This document shows, piece after piece, positions 36,132-45,445 of a stretch of DNA of 64,000 bases (within the stretch, counting starts at the first letter, position 1; each line of letters opens with the position of its first letter). The position numbers and the translations under genes were made by a program. Source of the DNA: JANYGA01 sp031420415 (GTDB taxonomy: Bacteria > Vulcanimicrobiota > Vulcanimicrobiia > Vulcanimicrobiales > Vulcanimicrobiaceae); contig JANOMT010000025.1 of NCBI GenBank assembly GCA_031420415.1, positions 67,861 to 131,860 on the forward strand, read 5' to 3'. A model generated the notes under the pieces. It searched no databases. It saw nothing but the letters and a program-made list of their open reading frames with translations, and was not told where the DNA came from.

Positions 36132-37490
36132 TTAGGACGTTTCTTTTCGCAGCGATTTCGCAGGATTACCGACCACTCGCTCTCCCGCTGCGACGTCGCG
36201 AATGACGACCGCACCCGCTCCCGTGAGCGCACCGTCGCCGATCGTAACCGGCGCGACGAAGGTCGTGTTCGAACCGACCGACACGTCCTTACCGATCGTC
36301 GTACGGTTTTTTCGTTTACCATTGAAATTTGCCGTGATCGTGCCCGCGCCGATATTCGTGCGATCGCCGACGGTCGTATCGCCCACGTAGGCGAGATGAC
36401 TCGCCTTGACGCCCGGAGCCAGCGTCGAGGCTTTGATCTCGACGAAGTTACCGACGCGCACGTTCGTGCCGATTTCGGCGCCGCCGCGCACGTGCGCGAA
36501 TGGCCCGACGATTGCGAGATCGCCGATGGCACTGTCGACGACGACGCTGTCGCAGATCGTGACGTGTTCGCCGACGCGCGCGTTCTGCAAACGCGTATTG
36601 GGTCCGATCTCGCTATGCGCTCCGATCGACGAGCCGCGGCCGATCGCGGTATTGGGCAGAATCGTCACGTCGGCTGCGATGTCGAGTCCGGGCTCGAGAT
36701 AGGTCGATTGCGGATCGACGAGCGTGACGCCCTCGCGCATATAGTGCTCGCAGATACGCGCGCGTAAGAGTGCGGATGCCGCGGCGAGTTCGACGCGATC
36801 GTTGACGCCGAGAACGCTACGATAATTGCCGGCGACGACGGGAACGATCGTCTCGCTGCGTTCCCGAAAGTTTCCGATCGTATCGGTGAGATAGTATTCG
36901 CCCTGCGAATTTTCGTTGCGTAGTTCGGCGATCGCCGAGCGGAGCTTCGATTCGTCGTACGCATAGAGGCCGGCGTTCATCTCGTCGATGAGCAGTTCGT
37001 CTTCATCGGCGTCGCGCGCTTCGACGATCTTCTGCACGTGCTCGCCTCGACGAACGATGCGACCGAACGACGACGGCAACGGCATCCGAGCCGTCACGAG
37101 TGCGAGCGCGTTTCCAGCTCGCGCCATCGCCGAGCGTACGAGTTCGACTTCGATGAGCGGCATATCGCCGTTGAGGACGAGAAGCGTGCCTTCGCGCGGT
37201 TCGAGGTTTGCGAGGGCGATCTGCACGGCATGACCCGTTCCGAGTTGCGGTTCTTGCAGAACGGCACGCGAAGCCGCGTGACCCGCCGATCGCGCGATGG
37301 CTTCGACGTGCGGCGCGACATCGGAATTCGTCACGACCGTAACGTCGTCGACTCCCGCTTCGTGCAACGCGCGTAAGACGAACCACAGCATCGGTCGGCC
37401 GCAGAGTTCGTGCAAGACTTTGGGCCGCACGCTGTTCATCCGCGTGCCTTTGCCCGCCGCGAGAACGACGGCGCGAACGTGTTTACTCAT
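36132..37490 (-). CDS. glmU: Bifunctional UDP-GlcNAc pyrophosphorylase / GlcN-1-P acetyltransferase
   Basis: 452 residues from ATG 37490, overlapping the gltX stop as ATGA. Makes UDP-GlcNAc for peptidoglycan and lipopolysaccharide. N-terminal uridylyltransferase: LAAGKGTRM at 10-18, LNGDMPL, EMNAGLYAY. C-terminal left-handed beta helix with hexapeptide repeats, then the acetyltransferase site (NIGAGTITANFNGKRKNRT). Third gene of the icmB-gltX-glmU run. Confidence 0.97.
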   Translation of the reverse strand: MSKHVRAVVLAAGKGTRMNSVRPKVLHELCGRPMLWFVLRALHEAGVDDVTVVTNSDVAPHVEAIARSAGHAASRAVLQEPQLGTGHAVQIALANLEPREGTLLVLNGDMPLIEVELVRSAMARAGNALALVTARMPLPSSFGRIVRRGEHVQKIVEARDADEDELLIDEMNAGLYAYDESKLRSAIAELRNENSQGEYYLTDTIGNFRERSETIVPVVAGNYRSVLGVNDRVELAAASALLRARICEHYMREGVTLVDPQSTYLEPGLDIAADVTILPNTAIGRGSSIGAHSEIGPNTRLQNARVGEHVTICDSVVVDSAIGDLAIVGPFAHVRGGAEIGTNVRVGNFVEIKASTLAPGVKASHLAYVGDTTVGDRTNIGAGTITANFNGKRKNRTTIGKDVSVGSNTTFVAPVTIGDGALTGAGAVVIRDVAAGERVVGNPAKSLRKETS

Positions 37491-38968
37491 ACCCGGCTCC
37501 CCACCAAATTCTTCCATGCCTCCGTCTCGGTCTTCGTCGCACCACCGAGTACGTCGAGTGCGACACGCGTCCGTTCGCGAACGAGATCGCGACCGAGAAT
37601 CGCCATCGAATCGAAGAGCGGCACCGATTGCGCGCTGCCGGTGATCGCGATATAGAACGGACGAATCGCATCGCGTACTTTCAGACCGAGCGCCTCGCCG
37701 ACCGCGCGAATCGCGGCCTGCGTATTGACGGCGTTCCACTCCGGGACCGCATCGAAAAGTGCGAGAGCGATGACGAACGATTGGCGCAGTTGCGTATCGT
37801 CGAGCTTACCCGCGCGTAAATCCGCCGCGTCGACGGCGATCCGGCCACCGAAGAAAAACGCGAGCAAGGGCCCGAGATCGGAGAGCCGTTCGATGCGTTG
37901 ATGCGCGAGCGGTGCGATCGCGCCGAGATACGCCGGGTTGAGCGCCCAATCGCGGACGCGTTCCATCAGTTGCGCGACGTCGAGCTTCTCGCGGATGTAC
38001 CGCGCGTTGAGCCAATCGAGTTTCTTGACGTCGAAGACCGGTCCGCCGAGGGCGATGTGGTCCGTCTCGAAGCGCGAGATCATCGTTGCGAGATCCATCA
38101 TCTCTTCGCCGTCGACCGGCGGGACGGAGAAGAGCCCGAGAAAATTCGCGAGCGCTTCGGGCAGATAGCCCATGCGTTCGTAAAAGAGAATGCTCGTCGG
38201 ATTCTTGCGTTTGCTCAGCTTCGATTTATCCGCGTTGCGCAAGAGCGGCAGGTGCGCGATCTTCGGCATCTCCCAACCGAAGGCGCGGTAGAGCAAGAGA
38301 TGCTTCGGTGCCGAACTAATCCATTCTTCACCACGCATGACGTGCGTGATCTCCATGAGATGATCGTCGACGACGTTGGCGAGATGGTACGTCGGCCACC
38401 CGTCGCTCTTGACGAGGACCTGCGCGTCGACCGTACTCCATTCGAAGACGATCGGGCCGCGAAGCATGTCGTCGATCGTCACGCTGCCTTCGAGCGGCAC
38501 GCGGAGCCGCACGACCGAAGCTTCGCCCCCGGTGAGGTGCGCGGCGATTTCGTCCGGCGCCAGATGCGCGCAACGGCCATCATAGGCGGGCGGGCGGCTC
38601 GCGCGGCGTTGTTCGTCGCGCATCGCCTCGAGACGGGCGGGCGTGCAGAAGCAGCGAAACGCATGCCCGTTCTCGAGCAAACGTCGCGCGTGGTCGGCAT
38701 AGATCGCGAGACGTTCGCTCTGGCGATACGGGCCGTGCACGCCGCCGATATCGGGCCCCTCGTCCCACGCGAGGCCGAGCCACCGCAACGCGCGCAAAAT
38801 GACGTCTTCCGAAGCCGCGGTGCTGCGAACGCGATCGGTATCCTCGATGCGTAAGATGAAATCGCCGCCATGTTTTTTTGCGAAACAGTAGTTGACGAGC
38901 GCGACGTAGGCCGTGCCGACGTGCGGATCACCCGTCGGAGACGGTGCCACGCGAGTGCGAACTCTCAC
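37487..38968 (-). CDS. gltX: Glutamyl-tRNA synthetase
   Basis: 493 residues from GTG 38968; the class I motif region begins at once (RTRVAPSPTGDPHVGTAYV, the HIGH equivalent). KMSKS equivalent is KSKLSKRKNP. Discriminating or not cannot be told. Starts four bases after the icmB stop and overlaps glmU by four bases. Confidence 0.96.
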   Translation of the reverse strand: MRVRTRVAPSPTGDPHVGTAYVALVNYCFAKKHGGDFILRIEDTDRVRSTAASEDVILRALRWLGLAWDEGPDIGGVHGPYRQSERLAIYADHARRLLENGHAFRCFCTPARLEAMRDEQRRASRPPAYDGRCAHLAPDEIAAHLTGGEASVVRLRVPLEGSVTIDDMLRGPIVFEWSTVDAQVLVKSDGWPTYHLANVVDDHLMEITHVMRGEEWISSAPKHLLLYRAFGWEMPKIAHLPLLRNADKSKLSKRKNPTSILFYERMGYLPEALANFLGLFSVPPVDGEEMMDLATMISRFETDHIALGGPVFDVKKLDWLNARYIREKLDVAQLMERVRDWALNPAYLGAIAPLAHQRIERLSDLGPLLAFFFGGRIAVDAADLRAGKLDDTQLRQSFVIALALFDAVPEWNAVNTQAAIRAVGEALGLKVRDAIRPFYIAITGSAQSVPLFDSMAILGRDLVRERTRVALDVLGGATKTETEAWKNLVGSRV

Positions 38969-38972
38969 AAAC

Positions 38973-39392
38973 CTACCCGACGAGTTCGCGTCGCGCGCCG
39001 CACTCGCGTTCGACGAAGGTGATGATCTCCGAAAGCGGCGCACCGGGCGTGAAGATCTCGCGCACGCCGAGGCTTTTGAGCTCGCGCGCGTCGTCGGCCG
39101 GAATCGTTCCACCGCCAAAAAAGACGATATCCCCGGCCCCCTGCGCGCGGAGCTGCTCGATGACCGCCGGAAAGAGCGTCATGTGCGCGCCGGAAAGGAT
39201 CGAGAGACCGATCCCATCGACATCTTCTTGAATGGCGGTCTGGACGATCTGCTCGGGCGACTGAAAGAGACCCGTATAAATCACTTCCATGCCCGCATCA
39301 CGGAGCGCTCGCGCGATAACTTTTGCGCCGCGGTCGTGACCGTCGAGCCCAGCCTTCGCCACGATTACGCGGAGCGGTCTTTCGGTTGGCAT
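38973..39392 (-). CDS. icmB: Acyl-CoA mutase small subunit, B12-binding (IcmB-like)
   Basis: 139 residues from ATG 39392 (upstream frame without homology). Stand-alone cobalamin domain: DxHxxG at Asp17-His19-Gly22 in GLDGHDRGAKV, followed by SILSGAHM and GGG of the lower-ligand fold. The size equals the known IcmB subunit (about 136 aa). It pairs with the large subunit encoded 227 bases upstream. The 226-base gap (39393-39618) shows an open but start-less frame and no recognisable gene. Confidence 0.88.
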   Translation of the reverse strand: MPTERPLRVIVAKAGLDGHDRGAKVIARALRDAGMEVIYTGLFQSPEQIVQTAIQEDVDGIGLSILSGAHMTLFPAVIEQLRAQGAGDIVFFGGGTIPADDARELKSLGVREIFTPGAPLSEIITFVERECGARRELVG

Positions 39393-39618
39393 CGTCCGCT
39401 TCGATTCGCGACCGAAGCAACGGTTATCCCGCCGTGCGGACGCGATCCTCGGGCGAGGAGTTCGTTGGAGCGATCGGCACCGGTGCGGAAATGCTTCGCG
39501 GGCCGGAATCGACGACGAGGTTGCCGTTCCGGTCTCGATCTTCGAGACCGGGCTCGACGTGAAGCTGGAGCGAGCGTCGACGGTCGCCGCGACGCGCCGA
39601 CGCATTCGCGCCTGTCAG

Positions 39619-41322
39619 CTAAAAAGCGGCGCGCTCGACGTATCGGCCGTACACCGAAACCATCGTCGCCACGATCTCGCCCTCGGTCGCGAGCGCCTTG
39701 ACCGCTTCGATGAGCGGCGGCATGACGTTGATCGATTCATCCACGCACGCGCGCTTGAGCGCTGCGAGCGCGGCCTCAACCGCCGACCCGTCGCGCGACG
39801 CACGCACATCGCGCACCGATCGAGCTTGCCCCGCTTCGATCTCGCGGCCGATTTTGAGCAGATCGGGGCTTTCGGTTTCCGCCGGCCTCGCGAACGCGTT
39901 GACGCCCACGATCACGCGCTCTTTCGTTTCGAGCGACCGCTGGTAGCGATACGATGCATCGGCGATCTCGTGTTGGAAGAAGCCCTCTTCGATCGCTTCG
40001 ATGACGCCGCCGTACCCTTCGATTGCGGCGAAATACGTTTCCGCTTGGCGTTCGAGTTCGTTCGTGAGCGACTCGACGAAGTACGATCCGCCGAGCGGAT
40101 CGACGACGCTCGTCACCCCGGTTTCGTAGGCGAGCACCTGTTGCGTTCGGAGTGCGATTTCGACGGATTTCTCCGTCGGAAGCGCCATCACTTCGTCCAT
40201 GGAATTGGTGTGCAGCGATTGCGTTCCGCCGAGCACCGCCGCGAGCGCCTCGTAGGCGACGCGCACGATATTATTTTCCGGTTGCTGCGCCGTCGCGCTA
40301 CATCCCGCCGTTTGCGTGTGAAAGCGCAGCGTCCACGATTTGGGATCTTTCGCTCCGTATCGTTCGCGCATCCGCCGCGCGTAAATGCGTCGCGCCGCTC
40401 GAAACTTGCAGATCTCTTCGAAGAAATCGATATGGGAGTTAAAGAAAAACGAGAGCCGCGGTGCGAACGAGTCCACGTCCATTCCCGCTTTCATCGCGGC
40501 CTCGACGTACGCGAACCCGTCGGCGAGCGTGAAGGCGAGCTCCTGTGCTGCAGTCGACCCCGCTTCACGGATGTGATAGCCGCTCACCGAGATCGTATTC
40601 CACTTCGGCATCTCTGCGGTGCAGAATTTCATCATGTCGACGATAATTCGCACGTGCGGCCGCGGTGGAAAGATCCATTCTTTTTGCGCGATGTATTCTT
40701 TTAAGATATCGGCCTGCAACGTGCCGCCGAGAGCGGCGCGCGGGATGCCCTTACCCTCGGCCGTCGCGATATATTGCGCGAGCGCGATACACGCGGGACC
40801 GTTGATCGTCATCGACGTCGTGATCTTCCCGAGGTCGATGCCCTCGAAGAGGGCTTCCATATCGCGCAGCGAGTCGATCGCGACGCCGCACTTGCCCACC
40901 TCGCCCAGTGACTGCGGCTGATCGGAATCGTATCCCATGAGCGTCGGCATATCGAAGGCGACCGAAAGCCCCGCCTGCCCTTGCGCGAGGAGAAAATGAT
41001 AGCGCTCGTTCGTCTGTTTCGCATTCCCGAAGCCCGCGAACTGACGCATCGTCCAGATCCGGTCGCGATAGCCACCCGCATGGATTCCGCGCGTATACGG
41101 ATACTCACCCGGATAGGCGAGATCGCGCGCGAGATCCATCTCGGCAACATCTTCGGGGCCGTAAATCGCCTGCAACGGCACGTCGGAAAGGGTGCGATCG
41201 ATGGCTCCCGAGCCCGAGTCGCTTCGGCGCTTACCGCGCGCGACGGCGGCCTCGTAGCGCGACCGCTGGGCTGCGAAGTCTGCACCGCCGACCGGTGTCG
41301 GACGCTCGATCATTTTTGCCAC
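39619..41322 (-). CDS. icmA: Acyl-CoA mutase large subunit with isobutyryl-CoA mutase signature
   Basis: 567 residues from GTG 41322 (AGGGGGA seven bases upstream; ATG 41313 is possible). Coenzyme-B12 radical isomerase TIM barrel: PYTRGIHAGGYRDRIWTMRQ, GYHIREAGSTAAQELAF, the HTQTAGCSATAQQPENN block. Substrate-contact residues are Phe95 (RQFAGFG) and Gln213 (IAQKEWIFPP), 118 residues apart. Methylmalonyl-CoA mutase has Tyr89/Arg207 and isobutyryl-CoA mutase Phe80/Gln198, the same spacing. The residues and the two-subunit sizes fit IcmA, interconverting isobutyryl- and n-butyryl-CoA. A methylmalonyl-CoA annotation would be the usual automatic call and is probably wrong. Confidence 0.85.
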   Translation of the reverse strand: MAKMIERPTPVGGADFAAQRSRYEAAVARGKRRSDSGSGAIDRTLSDVPLQAIYGPEDVAEMDLARDLAYPGEYPYTRGIHAGGYRDRIWTMRQFAGFGNAKQTNERYHFLLAQGQAGLSVAFDMPTLMGYDSDQPQSLGEVGKCGVAIDSLRDMEALFEGIDLGKITTSMTINGPACIALAQYIATAEGKGIPRAALGGTLQADILKEYIAQKEWIFPPRPHVRIIVDMMKFCTAEMPKWNTISVSGYHIREAGSTAAQELAFTLADGFAYVEAAMKAGMDVDSFAPRLSFFFNSHIDFFEEICKFRAARRIYARRMRERYGAKDPKSWTLRFHTQTAGCSATAQQPENNIVRVAYEALAAVLGGTQSLHTNSMDEVMALPTEKSVEIALRTQQVLAYETGVTSVVDPLGGSYFVESLTNELERQAETYFAAIEGYGGVIEAIEEGFFQHEIADASYRYQRSLETKERVIVGVNAFARPAETESPDLLKIGREIEAGQARSVRDVRASRDGSAVEAALAALKRACVDESINVMPPLIEAVKALATEGEIVATMVSVYGRYVERAAF

Positions 41323-41410
41323 GTACGTTCCCCCTGTTGGCGGCCTATTTCGCCGCACGCGGCGCACGCCCCGCGACGCAGAAGATCGCATCGTCCGGAG
41401 CCGAGCTCGA

Positions 41411-42184
41411 TCAGTCCGTCGTCGTCATGATCCCGCTCTGCGTCATCGGTCGTAAGAGCGCGAGCGGCGTGGTAATGCCCGTCTTAAATCCGCGGCCATA
41501 GCTACGAAGTGCGAGACCGAAGGGGTCGAGTTCGCGCACGGTCGCGGTATAGGCGGCGATGCCGAGCGGCACCGCCGGCGTGTGCACGATCTCCAATCGT
41601 TGCAAGCGCTCGCCCGCGGGAAACGTAGCGACGACGCGCGTCGCTGCATGGCGCACGTTACCGACGCGGACGCTCTGCGCGGTGACGGAACGCACCCGCA
41701 TCGGCCGTTCGTCGTACAGATACGCGACGTCGAGCAAACGCATCTTCGCATCATGCGGCGCTTGCGTCTGCCCATCGCCCACGTCGGCCCAGCGCGTAAG
41801 CATATTCCCCGAATGCGCGACGATCGCGAGCACCGCCGCTTCGGTCACGAGCGATCCGAAATGCGCCTCGCGAAGATAGGTCTTCTTGAGCGTGTTGGGA
41901 TTGCAGGCGATCCCACCCGCTTCACCGATCTGCGTTTCGACGAAAAGTGACGAGGCGCCGCCGTGCGGATCGAGTTCGCGGCCGAAGCCCATCTGCTTAT
42001 CGTAACGCACACCCGAGCCCATAATCACGCGCGACCAATCGCCGGGTTGCGGTTTCGGGAGCGTGGCGAAGAGATCGGCTTGCGTAATCGTACGCCCGAC
42101 GAGCGATGCGGCGAGCGTCGCGAACGGGGAGACGACGTAGCCACACGTCGCGGCCGCGGAGATCAGAAAACGGCGACGGTTCAC
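41411..42184 (-). CDS. Tat-exported hypothetical protein
   Basis: 257 residues. N-terminus NRRRFLISAAAT is a twin-arginine signal with a hydrophobic stretch ending near ATLAAS. No domain recognised; the mature part is mixed alpha/beta with a terminal Thr-rich tail. ATG overlaps the thioredoxin-gene stop (ATGA), so it is the last gene of the methanol-oxidation unit or of a sub-operon in it. A role in the periplasm next to XoxF is inference. Confidence 0.7.
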   Translation of the reverse strand: MNRRRFLISAAATCGYVVSPFATLAASLVGRTITQADLFATLPKPQPGDWSRVIMGSGVRYDKQMGFGRELDPHGGASSLFVETQIGEAGGIACNPNTLKKTYLREAHFGSLVTEAAVLAIVAHSGNMLTRWADVGDGQTQAPHDAKMRLLDVAYLYDERPMRVRSVTAQSVRVGNVRHAATRVVATFPAGERLQRLEIVHTPAVPLGIAAYTATVRELDPFGLALRSYGRGFKTGITTPLALLRPMTQSGIMTTTD

Positions 42185-42705
42185 GATTCTGCCTTTCGAG
42201 TGACGAGCGCGTGGAGTTCGCGCTCGAGGTCGGCTTCGGAGAGCATGCCGCGGTGCACGCCGCGCACGATCCCACGTGCGTCGATGAGGATCGTTTCCGG
42301 AATCTTCGTCGTGCCGTAACTCGCCGCGAACTGGCCGGCGTCGAGCGCGATTGGATACGGCACGGCGAGATCACGTGCGAAAGCCTTCGCTCTCGCGACG
42401 CCTTCCTGTTCGTCGACGCCGAGAAACGCGACCCGATCGCGATACCGCCCGTACGCACGTACGAGCAAAGGCTCTTCGACGCGACACGTGCCGCACCACG
42501 CGGCAAAGACATTGATGAGTAGTGGCCGACCCGCATACGTGTGCGACGTCACGTCGCCACCGTCGGGGCCTTCGAGGAGAAATGCAGGTGCGCGTTTTCC
42601 GGCAACCGCGACGCTACTCGCGGCTCGTGTCGAAAGCGTCGAGCCCACGACGAAGATCGCCGCGCTCGCGAGCACGATCGAACATGCGCGACGCGCGACG
42701 TTTAT
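42181..42705 (-). CDS. TlpA/ResA-type thioredoxin, apparently starting at AUA
   Basis: 174 residues if it starts at ATA 42705, eight bases after GGAG and overlapping the upstream TAA stop as ATAA. That gives the N-terminus NVARRACSIVLASAAIFVVG, a proper export signal; the first canonical start (GTG 42675) would lose its positive charges. The periplasmic thioredoxin fold has the active site WCGTC (Cys71, Cys74), GVDEQEG and the cis-Pro in TTKIPETIL. Such proteins reduce apocytochrome c or disulfides; cytochrome c maturation for the neighbouring cytochrome is a reasonable guess. Confidence 0.85.
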   Translation of the reverse strand: MNVARRACSIVLASAAIFVVGSTLSTRAASSVAVAGKRAPAFLLEGPDGGDVTSHTYAGRPLLINVFAAWCGTCRVEEPLLVRAYGRYRDRVAFLGVDEQEGVARAKAFARDLAVPYPIALDAGQFAASYGTTKIPETILIDARGIVRGVHRGMLSEADLERELHALVTRKAES

Positions 42706-43493
42706 CCGAACGTCTCCACAGCGTTCGCAAACTCGTCGAACGCCGTGCGATGGAGATTGTGTCCGTCGCTCGGAAAGACGCGCACGGTCACGTTGGGGCC
42801 GCCGCGCTCGGCCAAGAACGCCTGATCGTCTGCGGAGAGCACCGATTCGATTCCGGCGACGCAGACCAGGAGCGGCGTCGGATAGCGCGCGATGCGCTCG
42901 CGTAAATCCCACGCGCCACCATCGACATCGTTCTCGGTGCCGAGATGCTCGAGCGATGCGATCGACATGTGCGTCATCGCGTGCAGCTTCGCATCGACGT
43001 CGACTGGCGCGAGGCCGTCGTACATCGCTCGGATCGCGGATTCGCGATCGCCGGGTGCGAGGGCGAAGAGCGCGCGTAGATCGTCGACATATTCCGAATC
43101 GAACGTGCCGCCCGGAACGCGGATCATCGGATCGATCGCAACCACGCGTTCGGGGTGAATAGCGATGCCGCCGAGGAGCGCGACTGCCCCTCCCCACGAG
43201 TGACCCACGAGCATGTGCACGGGCCCCGGAAGTCGCGTACGTACGGCTTGGAGATCGCGGACGCTCTGCGCGAGCGACATCGGCCCCGCAACGTCGGCGC
43301 TATCGCCGTGCCCACGCTGGTCGTATGCGAAAATGCGGTGAGACGGTGCGAGAAATTCAGCGAGCCGCGTCCACGAGCGGCGCGAACTCGTGATGCCGTG
43401 TACGCAAAGCACGATGGGACCGTGCGTCCCCCAACTTTGGAGAACCGTTTCTTTGCCGTCGTCGAGGACGACGCGTTGTTCGGTAGCGATCAC
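42702..43493 (-). CDS. Alpha/beta hydrolase
   Basis: 263 residues from GTG 43493, seven bases after GGAGGAG. Nucleophile Ser99 in GHSWGG, oxyanion segment HGITSS, catalytic His in DGHNLHR near the C-terminus. No signal peptide. Esterase or C-C hydrolase; the substrate is unknown. Lies between the cytochrome c and thioredoxin genes of the xox region. Confidence 0.88.
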   Translation of the reverse strand: MIATEQRVVLDDGKETVLQSWGTHGPIVLCVHGITSSRRSWTRLAEFLAPSHRIFAYDQRGHGDSADVAGPMSLAQSVRDLQAVRTRLPGPVHMLVGHSWGGAVALLGGIAIHPERVVAIDPMIRVPGGTFDSEYVDDLRALFALAPGDRESAIRAMYDGLAPVDVDAKLHAMTHMSIASLEHLGTENDVDGGAWDLRERIARYPTPLLVCVAGIESVLSADDQAFLAERGGPNVTVRVFPSDGHNLHRTAFDEFANAVETFG

Positions 43494-43572
43494 TTCGGAG
43501 CTCCTCCTCAAGCACGAACGGTCGGCACGCACGAACGCGTACCGACCGCTGCGCGATGCGTTTGGAAAACGC

Positions 43573-44043
43573 CTACTTCGATCTCATGACGACAGTCGAA
43601 TCCGTGGCTCCCGCATAGGTGAGTGCTTTCGAACTCGCGGGATAGCCGTTGAACTTCAGCACGTAAGCCATGATCGCCGCGTACTGCGCCTTCGGAAGCG
43701 AAGCCGGAGCGTTGAGCGGCATCTGCTGCGACATGAACGTGAACATGTCACCGACGGTGAGCTTCGTGTTTTTCGCAAGCGTATTGAGTGTCGCGCCCGA
43801 AAGCGCGGGCCCGACACCGCCCTCGAGTTTTTCGCCGTGACACGACGCGCAATTTGCGCCGTAGGCTTTAGCACCCGCAGTCGCCTGCGCGGCGTCGTAG
43901 CTCACGGCTCCACTCGCCATCGCGACGTGCGTGGTCTTTTTCGTCGTCGCATCGGCGCGCGGCATGGTGACCGCGCTCGCGCCGATGAGAAGTGCGAGCG
44001 CAGCCACCGTGGTGACTGCCGCGCGCCGGATTACGAACGTCAT
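43573..44043 (-). CDS. xoxG: XoxG-like periplasmic cytochrome c
   Basis: 156 residues with a signal peptide. One haem site, CASCH at 65-69, and a likely Met ligand in the MSQQMPLNAP region. Mono-haem cytochromes next to xoxF (XoxG, cytochrome cL) accept electrons from the PQQ enzyme. It is the only cytochrome of the cluster. Identity as XoxG is by position; sequence alone says class I cytochrome c. Confidence 0.78.
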   Translation of the reverse strand: MTFVIRRAAVTTVAALALLIGASAVTMPRADATTKKTTHVAMASGAVSYDAAQATAGAKAYGANCASCHGEKLEGGVGPALSGATLNTLAKNTKLTVGDMFTFMSQQMPLNAPASLPKAQYAAIMAYVLKFNGYPASSKALTYAGATDSTVVMRSK

Positions 44044-44056
44044 TGAGATCGCCCTT

Positions 44057-44512
44057 CTAGTGGCTGTGAATGTTGGTGTACAGTTCGTGGAGGTCTTCGA
44101 TCATGTTGAGCGTGACGGCGTCTTTGGTGTGAGCGGGTGCGCCCGTCGCGGCCTGCATTTTCGCTGCGAGCTCGTCTGAGTGGTTGTATCCGAGAACCGC
44201 TGCGTTATGCGCCGCGACTTTCTCTTTATCGATCTTCCCGTGGTTTTGATCGAGCACGTACTGCTCGAACTGCATGTACGTCGGATTCTTTTCTTTGATA
44301 AACGCAACGACTTCATCGCGCTTGAGTCCGAGTGCGTCGAGCGTCATCTGGTCGAAGCCAGCACCCGAATGGTCGTAGCCGTCGGGGAGGAGGCCTGCGT
44401 GATGCAGCGTTAACTTGGTCCAAAGACGTGGCAGATGCGCGACCCCGAGCGGGCCCATCGCGCGTGAGCCGATGAGCGGAACGACTTTCGATCCGGTTGC
44501 TGCGTTGGACAT
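44057..44512 (-). CDS. DUF5069-like protein of the xox cluster
   Basis: 151 residues, soluble, with AGGAG six bases before ATG 44512. The pattern GPLGVAHLPRLWTKLTL, DGYDHSGAGFDQ, LGL and PTYMQFEQYV resembles what I know as DUF5069; no catalytic motif is evident. Its place between the beta-hydroxyacid dehydrogenase-like gene and the cytochrome gene suggests a link with alcohol oxidation. Function unknown. Confidence 0.6.
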   Translation of the reverse strand: MSNAATGSKVVPLIGSRAMGPLGVAHLPRLWTKLTLHHAGLLPDGYDHSGAGFDQMTLDALGLKRDEVVAFIKEKNPTYMQFEQYVLDQNHGKIDKEKVAAHNAAVLGYNHSDELAAKMQAATGAPAHTKDAVTLNMIEDLHELYTNIHSH

Positions 44513-44533
44513 ACGAAACTCCTAATGAATTTT

Positions 44534-45445
44534 TTAGTTGTGAGCTAATGCGCGTGACTTGAACGTAAGTTCCGCCACACCCGATTTATCGAGCTCGCCG
44601 ATACCGAGCCGCACCATCTTATCGAATTGCGCCGCACTCGCCTCGGCCACGGGAACTTCGAGTCCGGCGCTTTTTGCGAGATCGATTGCGATGTGCGAAT
44701 CTTTCGCTGCGTGTGCGCCCGAGAAGTATACGTCATGCTCGCGATTCTGCATATCGAGGCCGTCGGTCTCGAGCACGCGCGAGTTGGCGCCGGTCTGCGA
44801 AAAGACTTCGCGAAGCACCGTGAGGTCGAGCCCGAGCGCATCGCCGATTCCGAGCCCTTCGGCCAGACCCGCCGTGTTGATATTCATGACCATGTTTACG
44901 AGCGCTTTCACTTGCGCAGCCGAGCCCTTGGGTCCGATGTAGCGCAGCGATTTGCTCATCTTCGCGAGCATCGGCTCGAGGCGATCGAAGACCGCACGGT
45001 CGCCGCCGATCATGAGATAGAGCGAGCCTTCGCGCGCCTGCGGTATCGAACTCGCCATGAGTGCTTCGACCGCGTGCGCCCCGGCGTGCTCGGCGCGATC
45101 GATCGCCTCGATGTGCGCGGCCGGTGAAACGGTCGCGCAATTTACAAAAATCTTTCCCGCGGCGCCCGTGAGGAGCGAATCGCCGGATTCGGCGAAGATC
45201 GCGCGCTGTGCCTTGTCGTCGGTGACGACGGTGATCACGATGTCGCTGTGTGCGGTGACCTTTGCGAGTTCGGTGCAGATCGTCGCGCCCGTTTCTTTCG
45301 ACACGGTTTCTGCAGAGGGTGCGTACACGTCGTACACGGCGGCAATGGTGTAACCGCAATCGCGCAAGCGAAGCGCGATACCCGCCCCCATCCGTCCGAC
45401 GCCGACGACGCCGATTTTAGGAAGCGCTCCATTGGGTGGAGGCAT
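44534..45445 (-). CDS. Beta-hydroxyacid dehydrogenase-family NAD(P)-dependent oxidoreductase
   Basis: 303 residues; ATG overlaps the xoxJ stop (TAATG). Rossmann motif GVVGVGRMGAGIA near the N-terminus, then the family's substrate segment and the catalytic Lys in GSAAQVKALVNM. Relatives reduce or oxidise 3-hydroxyisobutyrate, tartronate semialdehyde, glyoxylate or succinic semialdehyde. Inside a methanol-oxidation cluster it may handle an aldehyde product, but the substrate cannot be read from the sequence. Confidence 0.85.
   Translation of the reverse strand: MPPPNGALPKIGVVGVGRMGAGIALRLRDCGYTIAAVYDVYAPSAETVSKETGATICTELAKVTAHSDIVITVVTDDKAQRAIFAESGDSLLTGAAGKIFVNCATVSPAAHIEAIDRAEHAGAHAVEALMASSIPQAREGSLYLMIGGDRAVFDRLEPMLAKMSKSLRYIGPKGSAAQVKALVNMVMNINTAGLAEGLGIGDALGLDLTVLREVFSQTGANSRVLETDGLDMQNREHDVYFSGAHAAKDSHIAIDLAKSAGLEVPVAEASAAQFDKMVRLGIGELDKSGVAELTFKSRALAHN

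Noticed and set aside
39393..39618. A small gene between icmA and icmB
   Set aside because: One minus-strand frame stays open with a protein-like composition, but it has no plausible start codon or ribosome binding site and no recognisable family.
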